In this document: positions 16,554 to 24,607 of the stretch, piece by piece
Layout of the letters: every line of letters starts with the position of its first letter
Numbering within the stretch: position 1 is the first letter of the stretch
Source: an uncultured Candidatus Saccharibacteria bacterium
Lineage (GTDB): Bacteria; Patescibacteriota; Saccharimonadia; Saccharimonadales; Saccharimonadaceae
Direction: 5' to 3'
Assembly: GCA_947165975.1 (NCBI GenBank)
Contig: CAMVCL010000007.1
Span: 1-51,288, forward strand
DNA: 51,288 nt
Program-made: the position numbers and the translations under genes
Notes under the pieces: model-generated
What the model saw: only the letters and a program-made list of their open reading frames with translations
Database searches by the model: none
What the model was told of the DNA's origin: nothing

Positions 16554-16997
16554 ATGCCAAGAGAACCTCGCTTCCATGGTACAGTTTCAGAACAAAGCCA
16601 TTATACAATGAGCCAGATTCGGGGCAAGGATACCAAGCCTGAGATAGTCTTAAGAAAGGCTTTGTGGAACGAAGGTATCCGTTACCGGAAGAACTATAAA
16701 GCCATCCCTGGACGCCCAGACATAGCTATCACAAAGTATAAGATAGCTATTTTTGTAGACTCTGAATTTTTCCATGGCAAGGATTGGGATGAGAAGAAAG
16801 CTTCAATCGCCAAAGGATCAAACGGTGATTACTGGACCGCAAAGATAGAAAGAAACATAGAACGAGATAAGGAGAAGACTAAGGCTCTGGAGGAATTGGG
16901 ATACTTAGTGATCCGCTTTTGGAGCAGGGATGTCACCAAAAATACAGAGGATTGTATCAGGACCATCCTTGAAGCCATCTCAGAGTGTCAGGGTTAG
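16554..16997 (+). CDS. vsr: Very-short-patch-repair (Vsr)-like endonuclease
   Basis: 147 residues, close to the usual size. N-terminal MSQIRGKDTKPEIVLRKALW is the Vsr signature; the catalytic core is KAIPGRPDIAITKYKIAIFV (Asp56) followed by DSEFFHGKDWD, and WTAKIERNIERDKE follows. Vsr nicks beside T:G mismatches that arise when 5-methylcytosine deaminates. That fits the C5-cytosine methylase two genes downstream. The cysteines that bind zinc in E. coli Vsr around the FxHG motif are not present here. It heads a cluster with the Sau3AI/MutH-like nuclease (21-bp gap). RBS ACGGAGG is well placed. Confidence 0.87.
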   Translation: MPREPRFHGTVSEQSHYTMSQIRGKDTKPEIVLRKALWNEGIRYRKNYKAIPGRPDIAITKYKIAIFVDSEFFHGKDWDEKKASIAKGSNGDYWTAKIERNIERDKEKTKALEELGYLVIRFWSRDVTKNTEDCIRTILEAISECQG

Positions 16998-17018
16998 AAC
17001 ATCATAAGGGGGACGCAT

Positions 17019-18590
17019 ATGGCAGTCAGCCGTACTAATCAGCTTCTTTTAGAACCAAGCAGAAAGAATCTATATGACGAGACTAATCTAGCCTCTATTT
17101 TAGATTACGCTGTAAGGCTAGAAGGTACGACCTTTGAAGAAATCCTCGTAGAGAACGGCCTGAATGATGAAGAGATAGGGTATCTGAGAGAGAAGTCAAT
17201 GCGCAACAAAGGCTTGCTCGGTACACTTATAGAACAGGCTTATTTTGGTTTCCCATCAAACAGCAGACAAGAAGCAGATTTTGCTGAAGTAGGGGTGGAG
17301 CTAAAGAGTACTCCATATGAAGGCACGGGAGATGATATCCGTCCAGGAGAAACGCTATCTCTTACTCAGCTCAACTATCGTCAGCCACAGGAACCAGACT
17401 TCTATCGTTCCCATGCCTGGGAAAAGCTTCAGAAGATTTTGGTAGTCTATTATCGTCGCCAGAAGCAGGAGGCTGAGAGGATAAGATCCAAGCTGTTCTA
17501 TAGTATTGGCTATGTCTTCATGCTGAGGCCGGATGAGAGAGATAGGGCTATTATCGAGGCGGACTATAGAATGCTGGTCGGCTATATGATGCGAGGGGAA
17601 GCCCAACTATTATCCAGAACCCACGGTGAGTATCTGGGCGTAGCACCTAAGAGTGGCAGACGAGAATTTGTAGAGCAATACTATGGTGACCATATCCCAG
17701 CTTTAAAACGAGGCTATGTTTTAAAGATCCCGTACCTTACTCATGTATTAAAGCGAGCTGCAGGTATCATTGAGGACCCGGGCGAGACCATTATCACGGA
17801 TCTTACTGTTCTAGAAGAGATGAGCTTTGCTGAGCTCTTAGAAGAACGAGTCCGTCCGTATATAGGGATGGAAGTTAACTATATCTGGGAGCTTACTAAG
17901 AAACCAGATGAAGGACGCTTGTCTACTGGCAAGAACAAAGAAGCTGTCTTAACTTGCCGGATGCTGGGAGTACAGAATAATCGTGTAGCTGAGTTTACTA
18001 GAGCTGGTATCATTCCTAAGATCATCACTTTCAGAAGAGATAAGAATAAGAACCAGCAGTTTAGGTTGGAAGACATCAACTTCATGGATCTTTATAATGA
18101 AGAGCCAGATTTCCCAGGTGAAGAATTTGATGATAATGAGCGTCATGGCTGGGAGGCTTCAAAGCTGTTTAGTATTCTGGCAGACCGCCAGTATCTTCTG
18201 ATGGTCTTCTGGGAGACAGAAGATGGGATTATCTTTAAAGGCTGTCAGCTGTGGGGTATCTCGGATGAGCATTTAGAGGTAGTACATAGAGCTTGGACAG
18301 AGACAAAAAGGATACTGGGTGAGGGAGTACAGCTTACGCCCGTCACAGACAGAAACGGCAAAGTATCTATAAAGAATAATCTTCCAGGCATGGCAGATAA
18401 TGGAGTATTTCATATCAGGCCTCATGCGACACTCTCATATCATGTGATAAATGGAGTTGGGTATGGAGAAGGTAGTATCAGGGATACAGACCGTCTGCCA
18501 AATGGTGACCGTATTACCAGACAGGCTTATTGGTTGAATCGGAGATTCATTGAGTCTGAGCTACGGCCAGAGCTCGTGATGGAATACTAA
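17019..18590 (+). CDS. Sau3AI/MutH-type restriction endonuclease
   Basis: 523 residues. The N-terminal half contains a MutH/Sau3AI-like catalytic domain: NKGLLGTLIEQAYFGFPSNS with Glu72, then DFAEVGVELKSTP with Asp87, Glu94 and Lys96 (the D-ExK core). The C-terminal half (about 300-523) is long enough for the second, structural MutH-like domain of Sau3AI, which is 489 residues long. Members of this family cut at GATC. It lies between a Vsr-like nuclease and a C5 methylase, the enzyme type that protects GATC in the Sau3AI system, so the three form a coherent module. The GATC specificity is inferred from the family, not visible. Confidence 0.85.
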   Translation: MAVSRTNQLLLEPSRKNLYDETNLASILDYAVRLEGTTFEEILVENGLNDEEIGYLREKSMRNKGLLGTLIEQAYFGFPSNSRQEADFAEVGVELKSTPYEGTGDDIRPGETLSLTQLNYRQPQEPDFYRSHAWEKLQKILVVYYRRQKQEAERIRSKLFYSIGYVFMLRPDERDRAIIEADYRMLVGYMMRGEAQLLSRTHGEYLGVAPKSGRREFVEQYYGDHIPALKRGYVLKIPYLTHVLKRAAGIIEDPGETIITDLTVLEEMSFAELLEERVRPYIGMEVNYIWELTKKPDEGRLSTGKNKEAVLTCRMLGVQNNRVAEFTRAGIIPKIITFRRDKNKNQQFRLEDINFMDLYNEEPDFPGEEFDDNERHGWEASKLFSILADRQYLLMVFWETEDGIIFKGCQLWGISDEHLEVVHRAWTETKRILGEGVQLTPVTDRNGKVSIKNNLPGMADNGVFHIRPHATLSYHVINGVGYGEGSIRDTDRLPNGDRITRQAYWLNRRFIESELRPELVMEY

Positions 18591-18608
18591 AAAAGACAGT
18601 TAAAATAC

Positions 18609-18674
18609 ACACTTCATAGTAGATCTTTGAGGTCAAATATGATAATATGAAGTGTCTGAAATTTTCTTTATAAT
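18609..18674 (+). promoter_or_regulatory. Promoter with operator-like inverted repeat upstream of the C5 methylase
   Basis: ACACTTCATA (18609-18618) is repeated inverted as TATGAAGTGT (18646-18655). A TATAAT box follows at 18669-18674, so the second half-site covers the -35 region. The leader from about 18681 to the ATG at 18770 contains a hairpin CCGCT/AGCGG and a GATC. Such a layout suits a repressed or autoregulated methylase promoter; no controller gene is visible beside it. Confidence 0.5.
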
Positions 18675-18769
18675 AGGTCATTTGATCCGCTAGTCTACAG
18701 CGGTGCTCAGTCTTAAGACAGACCTAAACTACGAGTGGTTGGGTATTTGCCCAGGAGGACTTTAACAAC

Positions 18770-20005
18770 ATGGAAAAGAAGATGGTTGAGTTATTCGCCG
18801 GAGTAGGCGGATTTCGTGTTGGCTTGGATCGCTTAGATTCTGGCTGGGAGACAGTATGGTTCTCCCAGTGGGAGCCAGGTAAGACTAAACAGTGGGCTTA
18901 TGATTGTTATGTGGCTCACTTTGGTGGAAGTGAAGACTTAGATGGTAACACCAAGCGTACAGGTGAGGACATCGCCTTAATGCCAAAAGACCGTATTCCG
19001 GACCATACTCTTCTTGTGGGTGGATTCCCATGCCAGGACTATTCAGTCGCTCATACCCTAGCTACATCTAAAGGTATAGAAGGTAAAAAGGGCGTTTTAT
19101 GGTGGCAGATTAGAGATGTGATGATCGCCAAGCGTCCAGCTTTCTGCATTTTTGAGAATGTAGACCGTCTGTTAAAATCTCCAGCTAAACAGAGAGGAAG
19201 AGACTTTGGTATCATCTTAGCATGTCTCGCTGAGCTTGGCTATTCTGCTGAATGGCGAGTAGTTAATGCGGCTCTGTACGGAGCAGCTCAGAGACGCCGT
19301 AGGATATTCATCTTTGCTTACAGGAATGACACTAAGTATGCAGAGGGTGTAAGGGCAAAGGAGATAAGCCCTGAAGACCTCATCTTAAAGGATGGCTTCT
19401 TGGCAGAAGCATTCCCAGTAGCTTCCATGGATAAGGTGAGAGAAACGACTCTGCCAGAAGATATCGTAGAAGTATCTGATAACTTTGCTTTTTCGTTTGG
19501 CAATGCTGGCTACATGACAGAAAGCCATGTCACTACAGCGGATATCGCAGAAGCGGTTGAAGAGCCAATTCTCTTAGGGCAGATCGTAGAGAAGAATGCA
19601 GATGAGAAATACTACATCTCCATGGATAAGATGCCAAAGTGGATCTATCTGAAGGGCGCAAAGAGAATAGACCGTACTTCAGCCAATGGACATAGTTATG
19701 TATTCTCAGAAGGTCCAGTAGCTTTCCCTGATCCATTAGATCGTCCAGGCAGGACTATGCTGACCAGTGAATCCACACTAAATCGTAGCACTCATATCGT
19801 AGCGGACCCTGGTACAGGGAGACTAAGGACATTGACTCCAGTAGAAGCAGAACGCTTACAAGGATTTGATGATAACTGGACTAATACTGGTATGCCGGAT
19901 AGAATGAGGTTCTTCTGCATGGGTAATGCCTTAGTAGTCCCAATGATCACTAGGATGGGTAAGGTACTGGATAAGATCATTGAACAGGAGCCAACCCAGT
20001 ATTAA
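18770..20005 (+). CDS. C5-cytosine DNA methyltransferase (Dcm/M.Sau3AI type)
   Basis: 411 residues. Motif I is VELFAGVGGFRVGLDR (SAM binding); motif IV GGFPCQDYSVA has the catalytic Cys88; motif VI is FENVDRLL (ENV 129-131); motif VIII is AALYGAAQRRRRIFIFAY; motifs IX-X lie near LTPVEAERLQGFDDNW and MGNALVVPMI. It transfers methyl to cytosine C5 and should protect the site cut by the adjacent Sau3AI/MutH-like nuclease. The gene has its own promoter region and a 90-nt leader, consistent with methylase expression before nuclease on entry to a new host. RBS AGGAGG is 13 nt from the ATG. A strong terminator follows. Confidence 0.95.
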   Translation: MEKKMVELFAGVGGFRVGLDRLDSGWETVWFSQWEPGKTKQWAYDCYVAHFGGSEDLDGNTKRTGEDIALMPKDRIPDHTLLVGGFPCQDYSVAHTLATSKGIEGKKGVLWWQIRDVMIAKRPAFCIFENVDRLLKSPAKQRGRDFGIILACLAELGYSAEWRVVNAALYGAAQRRRRIFIFAYRNDTKYAEGVRAKEISPEDLILKDGFLAEAFPVASMDKVRETTLPEDIVEVSDNFAFSFGNAGYMTESHVTTADIAEAVEEPILLGQIVEKNADEKYYISMDKMPKWIYLKGAKRIDRTSANGHSYVFSEGPVAFPDPLDRPGRTMLTSESTLNRSTHIVADPGTGRLRTLTPVEAERLQGFDDNWTNTGMPDRMRFFCMGNALVVPMITRMGKVLDKIIEQEPTQY

Positions 20006-20029
20006 TACATAAGACTGATATGAACTCAG

Positions 20030-20055
20030 AGTGGTGCGAAAAGCACCACTTTTTA
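20030..20055 (+). terminator. Terminator of the Sau3AI-like module
   Basis: AGTGGTGC and GCACCACT form an 8-bp stem with loop GAAAA, followed by TTTTTA. Confidence 0.85.
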
Positions 20056-20202
20056 TGTACCAGAAAAAGCACACACGATATCCAACAAAAAATGACCTAA
20101 ATCCTACAAAAATCCCACTCGCCAAAAAACGCTTATTGAAACCCTACAATCCTTGTGCTATCACGGAATTACCCCGGGGACAAAATGAAAGGAGCAAGAG
20201 AA

Positions 20203-20409
20203 ATGATAATGACAAGGACTAACAAAGGTTATAGTGTGATGGCTACAGAAGAGGAAGGGAGAGAGTTAGTGATGGAGATGCTGAGAGCCTCATGCCAGGT
20301 GATTCAGGATCTTAGCTTTGAATATGACATTACTTCTGAAGAAGTAATACAGTATATCATAGGCGATATAACGAATACTATGAATAAGGTGGAGGCAACT
20401 ATAAATTAA
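20203..20409 (+). CDS. Small protein of unknown function
   Basis: 68 residues starting MIMTRTNKGYSVMATEEEGR; the rest is predicted mostly helical (ELVMEMLRASCQVIQDLSFE). I chose ATG 20203 because AAAGGAG lies 10 nt upstream; longer in-frame starts lack an RBS. It belongs to no family I recognise. It sits between the restriction-modification cluster and the gene at 20478. Confidence 0.55.
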   Translation: MIMTRTNKGYSVMATEEEGRELVMEMLRASCQVIQDLSFEYDITSEEVIQYIIGDITNTMNKVEATIN

Positions 20410-20477
20410 CAATGCAACAGAGGTGGAACTATGAGATAATCTAGGCAGAAGAAATCTATCTGTCTGGAGGAAACAAA

Positions 20478-21461
20478 ATGGCTAGGGATCTGACTGCTAA
20501 CGAGAAAGAGGCTGTGGAACTTTTAAAGAGTTTAAGATCTAGTGAAGATGCTGCTAATTATAAAAAGGTTTGGAATCAAATCGTGAAGTGCCTTGGTAGT
20601 GACCAGACTGTCTCTGATACAGATATAATCATAGGTATGCTGATTACACTTGTAACCAGGAGATTCGGCTTTGATTATCATCGTGACATCACGCTTATAG
20701 CTCTTGGTCTGATGGCTGATTATGATACGTTGAAAATCACTAGACGTAGACAAAAGTATATTAAAGAACAGGGTCACAGGTTTATTGTATTCCAAGATGA
20801 AGAGAGCAAAAAAACAGATAAGCTAACAGCAGACGCCATCAGAAAGAGAGAGGACAACTACTTCAGAGATGTCATAATTGAACTTTCTGACGGGATTAAA
20901 GAAAAAGGTGAATCTTATCTAGATGAACTGTTTGAAACTGGGGAAAAGACCTATGTAGTTTATTTTTCTAGTTATATGAACGCTTGGGTGTCTAACCTAC
21001 CTAGGATTGGCGATACTAATGCTGAAAAGTTTACTAGTATTTGGAAATTCAAACATGATATAACGACTACAGAAGAGCGAGTCATAGATGAACTTCATCA
21101 ACGTATCTTAGATGGTGAAAAGGTCATTAATACTGGCTCTCTTCTAGGCACTAGTACGTCCTACGTAGGATCGCTATATTATCAAAAGTATAAAGCTTCA
21201 TATGGTGCGATGTTGGGAGTAAATGTAAGCATGTTCAGCGGAAAAAGGCATATTAAACTTCAAATTTGCAAGATGATAGATGATGAAGAGTTAAGTATTA
21301 TGATACCAGCGGATTGGGAAGAGCTAAAACTACTAGCAGATACTATAAAAAATCCATTGTTCAACTACACCTATGAGAGTGATGGAACACCGGATGATAA
21401 ACAGATCCTTCTGTATTTAGAGCAAAAAGGAGTAGTATTCGCCCCAAGTTGGAAATACTAG
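20478..21461 (+). CDS. Hypothetical protein of the element
   Basis: 327 residues with a good RBS (GGAGG, 6 nt). The first 100 residues are helical; about 75-170 are charged (KYIKEQGHRFIVFQDEESKK, DAIRKREDNYFRDVIIELSD). No membrane segment, signal or catalytic motif stands out. It is a single transcription unit closed by the terminator at 21508. I do not recognise the family; the position next to restriction-modification genes would suit a defence, counter-defence or element-maintenance role, but nothing in the sequence shows it. Confidence 0.7.
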   Translation: MARDLTANEKEAVELLKSLRSSEDAANYKKVWNQIVKCLGSDQTVSDTDIIIGMLITLVTRRFGFDYHRDITLIALGLMADYDTLKITRRRQKYIKEQGHRFIVFQDEESKKTDKLTADAIRKREDNYFRDVIIELSDGIKEKGESYLDELFETGEKTYVVYFSSYMNAWVSNLPRIGDTNAEKFTSIWKFKHDITTTEERVIDELHQRILDGEKVINTGSLLGTSTSYVGSLYYQKYKASYGAMLGVNVSMFSGKRHIKLQICKMIDDEELSIMIPADWEELKLLADTIKNPLFNYTYESDGTPDDKQILLYLEQKGVVFAPSWKY

Positions 21462-21507
21462 TAAGCATTTGAAAACACTAGCCCATATTATCCACTGACT
21501 AATTCCT

Positions 21508-21541
21508 GAGTTACGCAGACATATCTGCGTAACTCATTTTT
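21508..21541 (+). terminator. Terminator, copy A of a repeated hairpin
   Basis: GAGTTACGCAGA and TCTGCGTAACTC form a perfect 12-bp stem with loop CATA, then ATTTTT. A degenerate copy of the same hairpin lies at 23453-23480. Confidence 0.85.
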
Positions 21542-21641
21542 GATGCATATACATCTGCTTTTATTTCTCATAATTATATTAACGGACTTATTGCAAATGC
21601 AGTAAGGCTATAAAGCTATTAATTAAACAGGAAGAAAAAAG

Positions 21642-22220
21642 ATGGGTGGTGCGCTCAATAATAAAAAGATAGATAAACGAGTCCTAAAAAAGGATATGGA
21701 TATCTGGAGGGCTATAGTTTCTCTCTCAGAAGATACTGTAGATGAGTTTGCATTTACTGCTGAAGATGTATCTAGATGGCTAGGCAAAGAAAACTCAGGT
21801 ACGACCATCACAAGAAACAGGGGTGGTTTAAAACATATGATTTGCCACAAAAGGGAGGAATTCCTTGAAGATATAAAGCAACTAGTAAATGAAGAGGCTA
21901 CGAATACTGGCGAGATCAGCCTATCGTTTTGTAGGAAGCTAGGATTCCTGATATCCGTCTATAATGTGCTGTTTGTTATAGATATCGTCCAGCATAGCTA
22001 TCGCAACACAGAGCTGCTCCTTGAGCCAGTCAGAGTCCTTATAAACGAAAAGGTATATTTGCTGTTTGGTCCTAGCTTTTATTTATTACTTGTGCGTTGG
22101 TATCACGAGGATGGTTTCACCCGTGAATCAGTCTTAGAGAAATATGAGAACCGCATCCGGGCTCTTTTTTTAAGGTATCAAGTAGTTAGGCCAGATATGT
22201 CTGTGGCAAGTAGAGGGTAA
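21642..22220 (+). CDS. Hypothetical protein of the element
   Basis: 192 residues. A basic N-terminus is followed by helices; the segment EFAFTAEDVSRWLGKENSG could be a helix-turn-helix or winged-helix part, but the match is weak. The middle (KLGFLISVYNVLFVIDIVQH) is hydrophobic without being a clear membrane span. RBS AGGAAG before the ATG. The next gene begins 3 nt after its stop, so the two are coupled. No family recognised. Confidence 0.65.
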   Translation: MGGALNNKKIDKRVLKKDMDIWRAIVSLSEDTVDEFAFTAEDVSRWLGKENSGTTITRNRGGLKHMICHKREEFLEDIKQLVNEEATNTGEISLSFCRKLGFLISVYNVLFVIDIVQHSYRNTELLLEPVRVLINEKVYLLFGPSFYLLLVRWYHEDGFTRESVLEKYENRIRALFLRYQVVRPDMSVASRG

Positions 22221-22223
22221 AAG

Positions 22224-22673
22224 ATGGCTAGAAGTATAGAAAAAGATATCATACCAAGAGTCGTAGGCGGCAAAGTACTAAGTTTGCAAGATGATTGGGA
22301 GAAGAAATTTGAAAAAGGTTTAGAAGAGATGGTAAGGAGCTTCATCTCTTTCCCTAGGCGGTATCCTCAGGATTATCGTGATAGGCAGTTTGCCAGGCAT
22401 CTTCTTTGGCATGTTTTGGATGAGAGAGGCAACTTTGCAATGCTATTTTTGAAGGGCACAGATCCACAAGACCTTAGTTATTTCTGGATCCGTCTTATGC
22501 CCTACATAGATGGACGCTTCCCGGAAAAAGTCCCGAAGACTGATATTAAGCTGGTCAGTCTTAGCAACAAACTCTATGAGCTCTTTAATAGAATCATCAT
22601 GGTTGACGATAGTACTTTTGAAGACCAGATGGACAGAGTGGTGGTAGTGATAAATGAGATTCGAGCTATGTAG
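22224..22673 (+). CDS. Hypothetical protein coupled to the previous gene
   Basis: 149 residues, starting 3 nt after the upstream stop without a strong RBS of its own, so translation probably depends on the upstream gene. Contains a basic stretch (SFPRRYPQDYRDRQFARHLL) and ends in an acidic helix. No membrane segment and no motif I can name. The terminator hairpin overlaps its stop codon. Confidence 0.65.
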   Translation: MARSIEKDIIPRVVGGKVLSLQDDWEKKFEKGLEEMVRSFISFPRRYPQDYRDRQFARHLLWHVLDERGNFAMLFLKGTDPQDLSYFWIRLMPYIDGRFPEKVPKTDIKLVSLSNKLYELFNRIIMVDDSTFEDQMDRVVVVINEIRAM

Positions 22674-22683
22674 CTCGTTTTTT
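22662..22683 (+). terminator. Terminator overlapping the stop codon of the 22224 gene
   Basis: CGAGCTA and TAGCTCG form a 7-bp stem with loop TG, followed by six T. The second arm contains the TAG stop (22671-22673), so ribosomes finishing the gene would influence folding. Confidence 0.75.
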
Positions 22684-22857
22684 AAATAACGAGGATTCCA
22701 ATCTAGGATGCTTAATTCCGTTATTCGGCAGAGTATTCCAGATTTCTCCACTACATTCCCGGAACTTCCAGCTCCAAAATATTGCCTTAAAAATACTGGG
22801 TGATAGGCTAGAACCAGAATAGTTAACACTCTGTTAATTAAGGAGGTGACGCTAAAA

Positions 22858-23145
22858 ATGTATCCAGACACGTTATACCTTAGTGGTAATGTCAGAGCCA
22901 CTGAAGAAAGAGTCCCTTTGGCACTTCAGCACCTGGAATATACAATCATGACGGAACAGAACCGTGCAGTCCTGACACAATATGCGATGAACAGTACTGC
23001 GATCCTGATGGAAAGAGCTGTCGAGATCATGAACGATAATCCGGAATCTGCTGGAGCTTTGAAGGAGATCATGGAAGCTTATCTGGACGCTACTGGAGAT
23101 AGTATCAGAAACTTTGGTAGCCCAAAGACCAGAAGATTTAGGTAA
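22858..23145 (+). CDS. Small helical protein of unknown function
   Basis: 95 residues from ATG 22858, with AGGAGGTGA 12-18 nt upstream (the in-frame GTG at 22846 overlaps the RBS and is rejected). Mostly alpha-helical: ALQHLEYTIMTEQNRAVLTQ and SAGALKEIMEAYLDATGDSI. Basic C-terminus (SPKTRRFR). Forms a pair with the small membrane protein 15 nt downstream. Small helical proteins like this are common in conjugative elements, but I cannot assign it. Confidence 0.65.
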   Translation: MYPDTLYLSGNVRATEERVPLALQHLEYTIMTEQNRAVLTQYAMNSTAILMERAVEIMNDNPESAGALKEIMEAYLDATGDSIRNFGSPKTRRFR

Positions 23146-23160
23146 GAAGGAGGTAAAGAA

Positions 23161-23403
23161 ATGAACCCTATACTTGCAATTCTGTCGCTGATTATCGGAG
23201 GCATAGCGGGCTTCATCCTGGCACACTATATCCTCATGCCCTTATACAGGTATATAGTCAGATCATCAGACAAAAGAAAAATCAAGACGAAAATGCTCAT
23301 GGAAAAATACTATAACGACATTTATGAAGAAGCACTCACAGAAGACATAGACAAAGCAACTAAGAGAGCACATCGTAAAATGTCTAAACTTAAGACTGGA
23401 TAA
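23161..23403 (+). CDS. Small single-pass membrane protein
   Basis: 80 residues. An N-terminal membrane segment (ILAILSLIIGGIAGFILAHY, residues 4-23) is followed by a basic cytoplasmic tail. The order of a hydrophobic N-terminus and short charged tail resembles the N-terminal part of RNase Y (Rny), but the KH and HD domains are missing, so this is not that enzyme. RBS AAGGAGG is strong. Confidence 0.65.
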   Translation: MNPILAILSLIIGGIAGFILAHYILMPLYRYIVRSSDKRKIKTKMLMEKYYNDIYEEALTEDIDKATKRAHRKMSKLKTG

Positions 23404-23755
23404 TAAAGATCCGGCCAAATCGCATAACAGGGGTAGGGCGCTGACAATTTTTGAGTTATGCAGACATATCTGCAGAACTCACGCACTCGGCCCTCGCAAA
23501 AAGCTAAAGTATGATTTAATACGGTCAAGGCAGCTGGACAAGCCACAAGCAATATGTCATAGCAGTTGCAAGAAGCTAAATAAAGTTGCCAATCACGAAC
23601 TTTAACAATTTGGATCAACAAAAGCCCATTCTTTACAGCATCTTTTCTTTTCTAAACCATCCGCATCTAACTAATCCCTCCTAACAAAAGTAATCATTCT
23701 TGTCCTGGGGGTGCTTCGGCACTCCTGGGGCAGGATGAAGAAAGGACCGCTTCAT
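23404..23755. other. Noncoding interval with two hairpins
   Basis: No credible gene. A degenerate copy of the 21508 terminator hairpin lies at 23453-23480 (GAGTTATGCAGA, CATA, TCTGCAGAACTC) but lacks a T-run. A second hairpin at 23703-23735 has the stem GGGGTGC/GCACTCC closed by a TTCG tetraloop, with outer TCCTG/CAGGA pairing, directly before the RBS of the MT-A70 methylase, where it could control translation. CTTTAACAATTT near 23600 resembles the -35 element of the repeats near 28158. Confidence 0.5.
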
Positions 23756-24394
23756 ATGAACATTAAAAACAGTAATATCCAGATCCCTAATCCCGACATC
23801 CATTCTTATCCTAACGAGATGCCAGTAAAGTTTAATGCCATTCTCCTGGATCCACCTTGGGATATCCAGCAGAAAGGACACCTGGGCGCTTCTAACCATT
23901 ATGACCTCATGAGCATGGACGATATCAAAGCCCTGCCAGTGAACGAACTGCTTACTGACAATGCTCACGTCTGGCTTTGGATGACTAATGCAGTACTGCC
24001 TTATCTTCCGGAGCTGATGGAAGCATGGGGGCTCCAGTATCGCTCTATATATACATGGTGCAAGCCAAGACTTGGACTCGGTAACTATCTCAGAAACTGT
24101 ACAGAACAACTCGTACTAGCGACTAAAGGTAAGGCACCGATCCAGTTTAAGGCTCAGATGAACTGGGGCTTCATGCCAGTGCAGGATCATTCTCATAAGC
24201 CAGAAGAGGTCTACGAGACCATTGAACGCTGCTCACCAGGACCATACCTGGAGATGTTCGCAAGACAGCGTCATCCTGGTTGGTATGTGTGGGGCAGGGA
24301 GGTTGAGTCAGATATCGTGATAGAAGACCAGCCTGTACCTAGCTACACAGAAAACGCCAAAGAATGGCTGAAGAAAGTGAGGCAAAATGAATGA
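23756..24394 (+). CDS. MT-A70 family adenine-specific DNA methyltransferase, orphan
   Basis: 212 residues. The DPPW catalytic motif (residues 32-35, NAILLDPPWDIQQKG) is followed by the MT-A70 pattern: HYDLMSMDDIKALPVNELL, AHVWLWMTNAVLP, YTWCKPRLGLGNYLRNCTEQ, LVLATKGK, and RCSPGPYLEMFARQRHPGWY. Members in phages and conjugative elements methylate adenine N6 in DNA, often without a partner nuclease. None lies beside it here, so it may protect the element during entry into a new cell. Start chosen at ATG 23756 (AAAGGA 9 nt upstream). Its stop overlaps the next ATG (ATGA). Confidence 0.9.
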   Translation: MNIKNSNIQIPNPDIHSYPNEMPVKFNAILLDPPWDIQQKGHLGASNHYDLMSMDDIKALPVNELLTDNAHVWLWMTNAVLPYLPELMEAWGLQYRSIYTWCKPRLGLGNYLRNCTEQLVLATKGKAPIQFKAQMNWGFMPVQDHSHKPEEVYETIERCSPGPYLEMFARQRHPGWYVWGREVESDIVIEDQPVPSYTENAKEWLKKVRQNE

Positions 24395-24597
24395 GACGAG
24401 GAGACTATCCAAGGTTCTCTCCCTTCTCTGCGCTTCTAGAATGGCTAGTGACATTAGTCGTAGTTGTCTGGTTAGTCCGGTTAGCCCTGTGCTACCTAGG
24501 AGCTCATCTAGGCATTGTGATCGGAGTCGGGCTTCTCACCATTGGCGGCATCATAGGCTACCGCATCTACGACTACAAGAAGCATACCTTACTGTAG
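24391..24597 (+). CDS. Small two-helix membrane protein
   Basis: 68 residues. Two hydrophobic spans (LVTLVVVVWLVRLALCYL and IVIGVGLLTIGGIIGYRI) with a basic C-terminus (DYKKHTLL). It begins inside the methylase stop (ATGA) and ends 10 nt before the coupling ATPase. The ATPase itself has no N-terminal membrane anchor, which VirD4 proteins usually have; this small protein could supply it (inference from position and topology). Confidence 0.65.
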   Translation: MRRGDYPRFSPFSALLEWLVTLVVVVWLVRLALCYLGAHLGIVIGVGLLTIGGIIGYRIYDYKKHTLL

Positions 24598-24607
24598 GAG
24601 GTGTGCT

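Noticed and set aside
23161-23403. RNase Y (rny) from its N-terminal membrane segment
   Set aside because: Only 80 residues with no KH or HD domain; the resemblance is limited to a membrane span and basic tail.
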